This document shows, piece by piece, positions 18,377 to 25,465 of a stretch of DNA of 64,000 nucleotides (its first letter is position 1; every line of letters begins with the position of its first letter). Made by a program: the position numbers and the translations under genes. The notes beneath the pieces are model-generated. The model saw nothing but the letters and a program-made list of their open reading frames with translations, did no database searches and was not told the DNA's origin. Source of the stretch: Ruminococcus gauvreauii (lineage in GTDB: Bacteria; Bacillota; Clostridia; Lachnospirales; Lachnospiraceae); contig NZ_CP102290.1 in the NCBI RefSeq assembly GCF_025151995.1, forward strand, positions 1,178,001 through 1,242,000, in the 5' to 3' direction.

Positions 18377-19390
18377 TTATTTTTTATAGAATTCAGGCAT
18401 CCCGCCGGTAATGACTTTTTCTGTTTTTCCAGTTTTCTGAGAGGCGACAAGCGCATCCGCTGTAATCGCAGCCGTGTAGCCGTCCCATGCAGAGGAACCG
18501 CCTGTTGTCCCCGCCTTTACGTTGTCAACCCAATCCTGCAGTTCCACATCATAAGAGTCAATAAAGCGGAGAATCCAGTTCTTTTCAATGGCTGTAGCCA
18601 CTTCGAAATTCCTGCGTGTGGTCGGGAAGGACGGGCACGGCAGATTGATGACACCGTCTTCGCAGACAACTTCGCAGTTGATATCATATCCGAACCCACA
18701 GTTTACATTGACTTCCAGCATACAGACAACACCGCCTTTTGTTTTCATGATCATAACCTGTGGATCTTTCAGTCCTTCATGAGCATTTTTTGTTATTTTC
18801 GGCATAATGCACTGAACTTCATCCCACTCATCGCCGCCGATCAGCCAGGGCAGCACATCAATCTCATGGATTGCCGTGTCTGTAACCGCCATCTCCGTCG
18901 TATAGTCATCCGCAACAGACTCCGCACGGTGCGTACACTTCAAAACCAGCGGTGCACCAAACTCGCCGGTCTCAATCAGTTCTTTCACCTGATTATATCC
19001 GCGGTCGTAGCGGCGCATAAAACCAACCTGAACCAGATGTTTTCCGGAGGCAATTTCCGCATCTACGATCTCTTTGCATTCCGCGGCAGTCGTAGTCAGA
19101 GGCTTCTCGGTGAACACGGGTTTTCCCGCAGTGATAGCCTTGAGAATAGAATCTTTGTGATAATTTCCAGGAGTTGTTACTACAACCGCATCAACTTCCG
19201 GATCATTAATCAGTTCGGCAGCATCCGTATATACTCTGACTCCTCCGACCAGCTCTGATGCTGCTTTTGCACCTTCTTCAAAAACATCGCACACCGCAGT
19301 AACTGTGACTCCCTGAATCTTGTACTGCAGACGTTTTGCATGTTCCTTACCAATCATTCCGCACCCGATAATACCCACTCTCAAATCCAT
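18377..19390 (-). CDS. Gfo/Idh/MocA oxidoreductase, probable inositol 2-dehydrogenase
   Basis: 337-residue NAD-dependent sugar/cyclitol dehydrogenase. The Rossmann motif is VGIIGCGMIGKEH; the family EKP is in FTEKPLTTTA; the catalytic Asp and His are in VTDTAIHEIDVLPW. The region VQVGFMRRYDRGYNQVKE and the end AWDGYTAAITADALVASQ match inositol 2-dehydrogenase (IolG) more closely than other subgroups, so myo-inositol to scyllo-inosose is the likely reaction; no other iol gene is present here. The ATG at 19390 has GGAGG eight bases upstream. A sigma-A promoter with an overlapping palindrome lies upstream, and a LacI-type regulator is the next gene. Confidence 0.88.
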   Translation of the reverse strand: MDLRVGIIGCGMIGKEHAKRLQYKIQGVTVTAVCDVFEEGAKAASELVGGVRVYTDAAELINDPEVDAVVVTTPGNYHKDSILKAITAGKPVFTEKPLTTTAAECKEIVDAEIASGKHLVQVGFMRRYDRGYNQVKELIETGEFGAPLVLKCTHRAESVADDYTTEMAVTDTAIHEIDVLPWLIGGDEWDEVQCIMPKITKNAHEGLKDPQVMIMKTKGGVVCMLEVNVNCGFGYDINCEVVCEDGVINLPCPSFPTTRRNFEVATAIEKNWILRFIDSYDVELQDWVDNVKAGTTGGSSAWDGYTAAITADALVASQKTGKTEKVITGGMPEFYKK

Positions 19391-19463
19391 TCTCAAATCC
19401 TCCATCGCTTCTTTACTCTGCACTCATACATCCCGTATTCGTGTCCATCCATTTGTTAGGTAT

Positions 19464-19497
19464 ATTATATTCCGGTGTGCACGAGAACGCAAGCGTT
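19464..19497 (-). promoter_or_regulatory. Promoter with overlapping operator for the inositol-dehydrogenase-like gene
   Basis: On the minus strand TTGCGT (-35, 19487-19492) and TATAAT (-10, 19464-19469) are 17 bases apart. The -35 box lies inside the palindrome AACGCTTGCGTT (19486-19497), a plausible binding site for the LacI-type regulator encoded at 19713-20771, which would block polymerase when bound. Confidence 0.65.
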
Positions 19498-19601
19498 TTT
19501 ACCAAAATTTCCTGTTTTTGTATGATATTACAATAATCGCCCATGATTTTTATGATATATTGCCAATAACTATGATTTCTCACATTTTTTGCACGCATTT
19601 C

Positions 19602-19631
19602 TAAAAAAATACCGTATCAGCACTGATACGG
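19602..19631 (-). terminator. Terminator after the LacI-family gene
   Basis: Minus-strand hairpin CCGTATCAG/CTGATACGG followed by a T-rich run. It separates the regulator gene from the promoter of the downstream oxidoreductase. Confidence 0.8.
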
Positions 19632-19712
19632 TTGCATTTAATTGCGTTCACTATGCACGCTTTTATAAACGGGTATGTGTCTTACAGGTCCGCCACGATT
19701 CCGCCTGTTGTT

Positions 19713-20771
19713 TTACCTCATAATAACAGGCGCCCGTCCCGCTTCCCTTAAATTGTATTTCGTCACAACACTTGGCTCGATGTACTCACTTGACTCAGTT
19801 GGGCTTAATCCTTTCGCCACATAATCATAGAGAATATACAGAGGACGATACCCCTGATATTCCGCTCCCTGACCAAAAAGCAGACTGATCCTCCCCGCTT
19901 TCAGATCTTCAACATTCTTCGGATTGTCATCAAACGTAAACACACGGATCTGTCCCGTCCGTCCCGCCTCTTCAATCGCCCTGCACACACCCTGGGTCCC
20001 GTTTGATGCCGAAAACACTCCGGCGATATCCGGATGTTCGCTGAGCGCCGTCTTCGTGATTTCATACGCAAAGGTATCATTGTCAAAGCATGCCTGCAGC
20101 GGAAGCAGCTCAACCTTCGGAAAATCCCCCTGCAGAACTTCCATAAAACCTTTTGCGCGGATATAATGCGCATAATTGGTTAAGTGTGCCGTAATGGGCA
20201 GCACCTTACCCCCATCCGAAAACATATATCCCATCATAACGCCTGCGATCTGACCGCCGACATAGTTATCCATCCCAACATAGCAAAGCCTTCTGCTGTC
20301 GGGAAGGTCTCCATTGAAAACCACCACGGGTATTCCGGATTCCGACAGCCCGTTAATCCGATCCACCACATCCGGTTCAGTAACCGGTGTGAGTGCTATC
20401 GCCTGGCATCCAGCCTCCAGAAACTCATCGACTGCCAACATCTCCGCCGCTTTGTCAATCGTCGGATAAGTTTTGATCAGGGTTGTCACGCCAAATGCTT
20501 TTAATTCAGCTGCTGCTTTTTCTGCCCCCGCAAGCACCATCTGCATCGTAGGAGTCGCAACCGACTGCACATAGACACCGAACTTAAACTCTCTGCGCGC
20601 AAGTACAAGAGCCTGCCCTGCAGGATGAGGCTGGTATCCCAGCTCATCTGCAATTCTTCTGATGCGTTCCGCAACCTCCGGTTTTACACGCCCCCGGTTA
20701 TGCAGGGCGCGGTCAACAGTGCCCCGCGAGACCCCGGCAAGCTCTGCAATCTGTTTTGATGTAACCGCCAT
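19713..20771 (-). CDS. LacI-family transcriptional regulator
   Basis: 352-residue regulator. Residues 4-25 form the helix-turn-helix (SKQIAELAGVSRGTVDRALHN) and residues about 60-340 form a periplasmic-binding-protein-like sensor of the ribose/inositol type (FKFGVYVQS, GCQAIALTP, YVGMDNYVGGQIAG, GVFSASNGTQGV). The HTH variant GVSRGTVDRALHNRGRV is common in regulators of inositol and other polyol pathways. It lies upstream of the inositol-dehydrogenase-like gene on the same strand and probably binds the palindrome at 19486-19497. Substrate assignment is inference from the neighbour. Confidence 0.92.
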   Translation of the reverse strand: MAVTSKQIAELAGVSRGTVDRALHNRGRVKPEVAERIRRIADELGYQPHPAGQALVLARREFKFGVYVQSVATPTMQMVLAGAEKAAAELKAFGVTTLIKTYPTIDKAAEMLAVDEFLEAGCQAIALTPVTEPDVVDRINGLSESGIPVVVFNGDLPDSRRLCYVGMDNYVGGQIAGVMMGYMFSDGGKVLPITAHLTNYAHYIRAKGFMEVLQGDFPKVELLPLQACFDNDTFAYEITKTALSEHPDIAGVFSASNGTQGVCRAIEEAGRTGQIRVFTFDDNPKNVEDLKAGRISLLFGQGAEYQGYRPLYILYDYVAKGLSPTESSEYIEPSVVTKYNLREAGRAPVIMR

Positions 20772-21058
20772 TTCTACCTCCCATGCCGCACCTGCCGCGG
20801 CTCAATTCAGGGATGGGTGAATTTTTATTTCACTCTCAACCTTACTTTTCAAGTTTTGCTTCAGCCACTCGTTAAGTCTTTATTACGGCTTATTCTACAT
20901 GATTCTAAATTCTCTGTCAAACAACGTTAACCTCCATTTTCTATCATGAGTGCATTTCGGCAAAACATTTTTTTCGTCTACTATTGTCTATTCTTATCCT
21001 TTTTTAGTCTAGTCAGTGTAAAATTATTCTTAAGATACATTTATAAGGAGGATATATC

Positions 21059-21400
21059 ATGACTTTAAAAGATGTCATCACACTGATTCAGTCCATATCC
21101 GGACATCCATGCCATAAAAGCTATTATAACCTGGCCTTAGCTGTATACTATAGTTGTCAGCTTCCTTTTCATACAGGACTTAATCTGGAACGGCAGGTAT
21201 ATCCGCTGATCTCGCAAGAGATTGGTCTTTCAATAAAATCCATAGCACGGAGCATCTCGAGAGCAACTATTGATTGTTGGGAGTATGGAGATCATAAGAG
21301 ATTAGAACAGATTATAAAACGAAAATTGATTGAACCGCCGTCGCCCAAAGAACTGATCCTTTATCTCTGTACATATCTTACCGATTTTCCGGCATATTAA
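21059..21400 (+). CDS. Stand-alone Spo0A C-terminal (DNA-binding) domain protein
   Basis: 113 residues. The segment RQVYPLISQEIGLSIKSIARSISRATIDCWEYGD follows the Spo0A effector-domain pattern (YP-I...S..R.IR.AI..AW..G), and the rest (LIEPPSPKELILYLCTYL) matches the end of that domain. There is no receiver domain, so it cannot be phosphorylated in the Spo0A way. The ribosome site AAGGAGG is strong. Just downstream are two tandem TTGTCGAA sites 10 bases apart, which are 0A-box-like. It may compete with or mimic Spo0A (inference). Overall similarity to Spo0A is moderate, but the HTH pattern is clear. Confidence 0.75.
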   Translation: MTLKDVITLIQSISGHPCHKSYYNLALAVYYSCQLPFHTGLNLERQVYPLISQEIGLSIKSIARSISRATIDCWEYGDHKRLEQIIKRKLIEPPSPKELILYLCTYLTDFPAY

Positions 21401-21425
21401 CTGCTGGTTAATTTTTTTCTTCCGT

Positions 21426-21443
21426 TTGTCGAATCTTGTCGAA
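21426..21443 (+). promoter_or_regulatory. Two tandem 0A-box-like sites
   Basis: TTGTCGAA at 21426-21433 and again at 21436-21443, direct repeats exactly one helical turn (10 bases) apart. Both contain the 0A-box consensus TGNCGAA. Ten-base spacing is the arrangement used by Spo0A dimers on tandem boxes (family knowledge). They lie just after the Spo0A-domain gene and about 60-80 bases upstream of the -35 of the next promoter. Confidence 0.6.
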
Positions 21444-21447
21444 TGCT

Positions 21448-21475
21448 AAACTGTCCGTAATCCGCGGACAGTTTT
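21448..21475 (+). terminator. Terminator after the Spo0A-domain gene
   Basis: Hairpin AAACTGTCCG/CGGACAGTTT followed by a T run on the plus strand, 47 bases after the stop codon. Confidence 0.8.
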
Positions 21476-21478
21476 TGA

Positions 21479-21486
21479 TTGCCGAA
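21479..21486 (+). promoter_or_regulatory. Third 0A-box-like site
   Basis: TTGCCGAA matches TGNCGAA in the same orientation as the tandem pair upstream, 19 bases before the -35 of the ImmA-type gene promoter. A single match of this length could be chance; the closeness to the tandem pair makes it worth noting. Confidence 0.35.
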
Positions 21487-21505
21487 AACACTCCCTTATT
21501 TCCTG

Positions 21506-21534
21506 TTGACAAAATACATTGTACGTCCTATAAT
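21506..21534 (+). promoter_or_regulatory. Consensus sigma-A promoter of the ImmA/IrrE-type gene
   Basis: TTGACA (21506-21511) and TATAAT (21529-21534) with a 17-base spacer, a perfect consensus. A LexA-box-like palindrome begins nine bases after the -10, right at the expected transcription start. Confidence 0.85.
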
Positions 21535-21543
21535 TTATTTATT

Positions 21544-21557
21544 CGAACGTATGTTTG
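21544..21557. promoter_or_regulatory. LexA (SOS) box
   Basis: CGAACGTATGTTTG fits the Gram-positive LexA consensus CGAACRNRYGTTYG at every defined position. It sits over the start of transcription of the perfect sigma-A promoter, where LexA binding would silence it until DNA damage. Confidence 0.65.
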
Positions 21558-21663
21558 TTTTTTCAGGAAATGTAAGAATAAGACTGATATTCAAATTATA
21601 GTATTAAGAGCAGATCACTCATGTCTGAAGATTTGATCAGGCTCCCATAAGGAGAGATTTTGT

Positions 21664-22419
21664 TTGACACACGAGGAAATTGAATGGAAAATTTTAGAGG
21701 TCTTTCAGAAGTGTAACGTCAGATCCTTCCCGATTAACCTGTTCGACATAATCGAACAACACGGTTACGAATGCATCGAATATACGGAACAGTCAGAAGT
21801 AAAACAGGAGGCATGCCAGCAGATCAGCGATGATGCATTCCGGCTGAATAACAAGGTTTATTATAATGACCAGGCTATGTTTTGCCGGCGTCGCTTCTCT
21901 CTCGCCCACGAGATCGGACATATCGTACTGGGGCATCGGACGCCTTATACAAATGTAAAGGAACGGGAAGCCAATTACTTTGCAAGCCGGTTACTCGCAC
22001 CGCGCATAGCCATATACTATGCAGAATGCAAAAATGCAAACGACGTGTCCAAAATATTCCAAATGACTTATGAGGCATCCAGTTATGCTTTTGACGACTA
22101 TCGGCGTTGGCGCCGTTACGCAATCTACCATAAAAAGCATTCGCTTGATAAGCTGATGTATAAACAATTTTACAATGACACTCAGAAATGTTTTGTGTGG
22201 AGTATTCGGAAATGCCTCGGTTGTAAAACGGAGCTCTTCAACCAGCTGGAAGACAAATGTGATTACTGCAAGATGTATACACACAGGCCCGATTACCTGT
22301 ACGAAGAAAATAAGCGATTGGTTACGAACGCCCGCGATCGGATCAGTCAGGCAGCAGAATACATACCAGGTTTCAACGATGCCGCAGACTTACGGGAAAG
22401 AAATGAATCCCGCGAATGA
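21664..22419 (+). CDS. ImmA/IrrE-family metallo-endopeptidase with C-terminal zinc ribbon
   Basis: 251 residues. The gluzincin motif HEIGH (His82-Glu83-His86) lies in RRRFSLAHEIGHIVLGH, with the third ligand in EREANYFASRLLAP (Glu102), the layout of ImmA and IrrE proteases, which cleave a repressor in response to a signal. A C-terminal ribbon C184-L-G-C187 ... C199-D-Y-C202 is added. The start is TTG at 21664, eight bases after AAGGAGA; no ATG fits. No paired HTH repressor (ImmR type) or integrase is next to it. Instead the upstream gene is the Spo0A-domain protein, and its own promoter carries a LexA box. Confidence 0.85.
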   Translation: MTHEEIEWKILEVFQKCNVRSFPINLFDIIEQHGYECIEYTEQSEVKQEACQQISDDAFRLNNKVYYNDQAMFCRRRFSLAHEIGHIVLGHRTPYTNVKEREANYFASRLLAPRIAIYYAECKNANDVSKIFQMTYEASSYAFDDYRRWRRYAIYHKKHSLDKLMYKQFYNDTQKCFVWSIRKCLGCKTELFNQLEDKCDYCKMYTHRPDYLYEENKRLVTNARDRISQAAEYIPGFNDAADLRERNESRE

Positions 22420-22567
22420 ACAAATCGCCAGAACTCTGATAACATCAGCAGACAGGGAATTATAAGGGGAGGGAAGCCGTTTTAGGGCTTTCCCGCCTTG
22501 ACTGACTCCTTCACAAATTCCGCTTTCGACTCCATTCAACTTCCGCCAAACCAGAAGCCAGAGATGA

Positions 22568-23119
22568 CTACATTCCAACTATCTTTCTGATTGTATTTGC
22601 AGTTCGTATTGTTAATTTACTGCCGATATTTGCACTCGCTGTTTTTGACCACCAATTTGTTTTCTGATAATCCTGTCTGCTGAATGACCAGAATATCGCT
22701 TCTTTGTAATCCTGTATCCTCTCTAATCCTTTTTTAGGTTCTCCGATTTCATGAAACACGTCAGCAAATGTAGCTGGCGGCATGATAAAAATTAGATTAT
22801 CATAGATTTTCTTATCCTCATTTCCCCACCAATCAGGAGCATTGCATAAGATGTCCTCAAGTTCTTCTTGGGCTATGACAAAAACAGGAATATCTAAACC
22901 GAACTGATTTTTTAACATCTTTAGAATCTGTTTTGTGACACTTTCCATATCATTTTCATCACTTAAAAAAATCACATTGCCACTGTTGAGATATGTCCTG
23001 ACTTCTTTATACCCCAATCTTTCAAACTCTTCTTTCAGTTCAGCCATTGGAACCTTGTTTTTGCCGCTTATGTTGACGCCTCGCAAAAAGGCAATATATC
23101 TCTGCATATCTGCTGACAC
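22568..23119 (-). CDS. DUF1697 family protein
   Basis: 183 residues. It begins MQRYIAFLRGVNISGKNKVPMAELKE after a short lead, followed by RTYLNSGNVIF, the hallmark of DUF1697, and ends with the family segment KLTIRTANTIRKIVGM. The family is cytosolic and has no known function. The start is GTG at 23119 with GAGGTG nine bases upstream. The gene is more AT-rich than the housekeeping genes around, consistent with an accessory stretch. It converges with the ImmA-type gene. Confidence 0.85.
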   Translation of the reverse strand: MSADMQRYIAFLRGVNISGKNKVPMAELKEEFERLGYKEVRTYLNSGNVIFLSDENDMESVTKQILKMLKNQFGLDIPVFVIAQEELEDILCNAPDWWGNEDKKIYDNLIFIMPPATFADVFHEIGEPKKGLERIQDYKEAIFWSFSRQDYQKTNWWSKTASANIGSKLTIRTANTIRKIVGM

Positions 23120-23428
23120 TTACATTCACCTCTCAATTTATCTTATCCAATTCTTTATCAGTTTACATGGATACTCAGAACATTTAAGCCATAAATACGC
23201 AGCTCTTCCGCATGTTTTCATTATACAGCAATTTCATTGTATTACGGATTTTGATAATGGTTCCATTAAAATAGTATACTGGCGGGATTACGATTCACGA
23301 CCGAAATCAGCAGAACGATTTGTTATATAGAAGCAGCGTACAACAATAATGGAGTCTGATTTAGACTCCCAATGCGTGTCAGTGCAATGAATTATGTTTA
23401 AGTAAGGATAATTAGGTATTAATTTAAT
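23120..23428. other. Intergenic stretch without a gene
   Basis: I see no supported coding region. It holds the upstream region of the DUF1697 gene and, near 23350-23370, a small inverted repeat (GGAGTCT/AGACTCC) that may end the tRNA-Leu transcript. Confidence 0.5.
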
Positions 23429-23507
23429 GCGGGCAACAGGACTTGAACCTGCACGGTCTCCCACCAGAACCTAAATCTGGCGCGTCTGCCAATTCCGCCA
23501 TGCCCGC
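23429..23507 (-). tRNA. tRNA-Leu (anticodon UAG)
   Basis: 79-base tRNA. The acceptor arms GCGGGCA/TGCCCGC pair fully. The anticodon arm is CCAGA-TTTAGGT-TCTGG, giving UAG. The T arm has GGTTCAAGTCC. CCA is not encoded. A promoter lies just upstream at 23521-23550. Confidence 0.93.
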
Positions 23508-23520
23508 GAAACTATTCATG

Positions 23521-23550
23521 ATTATATACCATGAAGCCAATTATTGTCAA
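23521..23550 (-). promoter_or_regulatory. Promoter of tRNA-Leu
   Basis: Minus-strand TTGACA (23545-23550) and TATAAT (23521-23526) with an 18-base spacer. It is divergent from the trpB promoter ten bases away. Confidence 0.75.
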
Positions 23551-23559
23551 TGTTTGGTC

Positions 23560-23588
23560 TTGACTTTTCTATTTTCACATAGTATATT
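23560..23588 (+). promoter_or_regulatory. Promoter of the trpB T-box transcript
   Basis: TTGACT (23560-23565) and TATATT (23583-23588) with a 17-base spacer, starting the leader RNA of trpB. Confidence 0.7.
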
Positions 23589-23594
23589 TAACAC

Positions 23595-23890
23595 ATATTA
23601 AACATGTAATATTATATAATAAACCTATGAGCAAGGGTAGTAATCATGGCAGAAGCTTTTCCAGAGAGCTGCATACGGTGGGATTGCAGTAAAGTGTGCG
23701 TGACGAATGGGCTTGCGAGGGCAAACTGAAAGGAATAATCCGAGTAGGCGAGACGAAGACCGATCGTTATCACGGGACGTGTATGTATGTACATGTATGA
23801 GCGCACCCCAAACAGCAGGGTGAAGTTAGGTGGCACCGCAGGTTATAATACTCCTGTCCTATCAATTCGATAGGGCAGGTTTTTTATTTT
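23595..23890 (+). ncRNA. T-box riboswitch, tryptophan specifier
   Basis: Leader RNA that senses uncharged tRNA. Stem I opens with GCAAG-GGT-AGTA (23631 on) and closes with CTTGC at 23712; the specifier directly before it, TGG at 23708-23710, reads Trp. The T-box bulge motif AGGTGGCACCGCAGG is at 23828-23842. The terminator CCTGTCCTATC...GATAGGGCAGG followed by six T is at 23853-23890; pairing of the T-box arm with the terminator arm would form the antiterminator. Uncharged tRNA-Trp should turn on the downstream trpB gene. Confidence 0.9.
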
Positions 23891-23922
23891 ATCCAATTAC
23901 CCAAAAGAAAGGATGAACAACA

Positions 23923-25299
23923 ATGAGCACAGAAAAGAATATTCCGTACAAAATTTATCTGGAAGAAAACGAGATGCCAACGCAATGGTACAACGTCCGG
24001 GCAGATATGAAAAACAAACCAGCCCCTCTGTTGAACCCAGGAACCCTAAAACCAATGACATTCGAGGAACTTCGGCCGGTTTTCTGCGACGAACTGGTCA
24101 GACAGGAACTCGACAACGATACCGCATACTTTGACATTCCCCAGGAAATTCAGGATTTTTATAAAATGTACCGTCCATCACCTCTGGTGCGCGCATATTT
24201 TCTCGAAAAAGCCCTGGATACTCCTGCAAAAATCTATTACAAGTTCGAGGGCAACAACACTTCCGGAAGTCACAAATTGAACTCCGCCATCGCTCAGGCG
24301 TATTACGCCAAAAAACAGGGGCTGACCGGCGTCACAACGGAAACAGGGGCCGGACAGTGGGGAACAGCACTTTCCATGGCATGTTCTTATTTCGACCTTG
24401 ACTGTAAAGTATATATGGTAAAAGTCTCCTATGAACAGAAACCTTTCCGCCGCGAAGTTATGAGAACATACGGTGCGTCCGTTACCCCGTCCCCATCCGA
24501 AACCACAGAAGTGGGACGCAGAATCCTCGCAGAACACCCCGGAACGTCGGGAAGCCTCGGCTGTGCCATATCAGAGGCTGTCGAAGCGGCAACGTCACTC
24601 GATGGCTACCGTTATGTACTGGGGTCCGTCCTCAGCCAGGTACTGCTGCACCAGTCTATCATCGGCCTGGAAACCAAAGCCGCTCTGGATAAATATGATA
24701 TCAAAGCCGACATTGTGATCGGATGCGCAGGCGGAGGCTCCAACCTCGGAGGTCTGATCTCTCCTTTCGTCGGACAAAAAATCAAAGGCGAAGCAGATTA
24801 CCGCATCATTGCTGTCGAACCGGCTTCCTGTCCGAGCCTGACACGCGGCCGTTACGCCTATGATTTCTGTGATACCGGCATGATCTGCCCACTGGCTAAA
24901 ATGTATACCCTGGGAAGCGGTTTTATTCCATCTGCAAACCACGCAGGCGGTCTCCGCTACCACGGCATGAGTTCCGTCGTTTCACAGCTTTACGATGACA
25001 AACTGATCGAGGCAGTTTCCGTCGAGCAGACAGAAGTATTCGCAGCAGCGGAACAGTTTGCACGCGTTGAGGGAATCCTTCCGGCTCCGGAAAGCAGTCA
25101 TGCGATCCGTGTGGCCATCGACGAGGCGCTTAAATGCAAGGAGACAGGGGAAGAAAAAACTATCGTCTTCGGATTGACAGGAACAGGCTATTTCGATATG
25201 GTGGCATATGGAAAATACAACGACGGCGAAATGACGGATTACATCCCAACCGACGCCGATCTGGAGCCTGGATTTGCAGGGCTCCCAAACGTCGACTGA
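23923..25299 (+). CDS. trpB: Tryptophan synthase beta chain, TrpB2 type
   Basis: 458 residues, longer than TrpB1 (about 400) and typical of the TrpB2 group. It joins indole and L-serine to make tryptophan using PLP; the PLP lysine is in GNNTSGSHKLNSA and the phosphate loop in GCAGGGSNLGG. The family-specific RPSPLVRA and the end GYFDM are present. No trpA or other trp gene is adjacent, so it may salvage free indole instead of working in a complex (inference for TrpB2). Expression is set by the Trp T-box upstream. An insertion element sits 25 bases after its stop. Confidence 0.95.
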   Translation: MSTEKNIPYKIYLEENEMPTQWYNVRADMKNKPAPLLNPGTLKPMTFEELRPVFCDELVRQELDNDTAYFDIPQEIQDFYKMYRPSPLVRAYFLEKALDTPAKIYYKFEGNNTSGSHKLNSAIAQAYYAKKQGLTGVTTETGAGQWGTALSMACSYFDLDCKVYMVKVSYEQKPFRREVMRTYGASVTPSPSETTEVGRRILAEHPGTSGSLGCAISEAVEAATSLDGYRYVLGSVLSQVLLHQSIIGLETKAALDKYDIKADIVIGCAGGGSNLGGLISPFVGQKIKGEADYRIIAVEPASCPSLTRGRYAYDFCDTGMICPLAKMYTLGSGFIPSANHAGGLRYHGMSSVVSQLYDDKLIEAVSVEQTEVFAAAEQFARVEGILPAPESSHAIRVAIDEALKCKETGEEKTIVFGLTGTGYFDMVAYGKYNDGEMTDYIPTDADLEPGFAGLPNVD

Positions 25300-25324
25300 T
25301 TCAAAAAACAGATCTGCCAAAAAC

Positions 25325-25340
25325 GGGGCAATCGGGAAAT
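25325..25340 (+). repeat. Left terminal inverted repeat of the IS
   Basis: GGGGCAATCGGGAAAT, matching the inverted right end at 15 of 16 positions. Confidence 0.8.
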
Positions 25341-25354
25341 AGATAGTTCCGGAA

Positions 25355-25392
25355 ACAGGGGCACATAACTCATGCGAGTTATGTGCCCCTGT
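25355..25392 (+). terminator. Hairpin inside the left end of the IS
   Basis: Near-perfect palindrome ACAGGGGCACATAACT/AGTTATGTGCCCCTGT with a six-base loop, followed by AAATTTT. It can terminate transcription entering from trpB and so shield the transposase gene. Confidence 0.65.
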
Positions 25393-25441
25393 AAATTTTA
25401 AAAAGAGAAAAGAGACGGCTAACGATAACCATCTCCCCTCC

Positions 25442-25461
25442 GTTACATGTTATAATGTAAC
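25442..25461 (+). repeat. Palindrome over the transposase -10 region
   Basis: GTTACAT/ATGTAAC arms surround TATAAT (25451-25456), only four bases before the transposase ATG. There is no Shine-Dalgarno site, so read-through RNA would hide the start codon in a hairpin. Confidence 0.5.
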
Positions 25462-25465
25462 TACC

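Noticed and set aside
21059..23119. Prophage or ICE remnant around the ImmA-type gene
   Set aside because: No integrase, repressor or structural gene is present; only AT-richness and gene type point that way.
25319..25324. Extension of the IS terminal repeat into flanking A runs
   Set aside because: A runs are common next to terminators, so I kept only the 16-base match.
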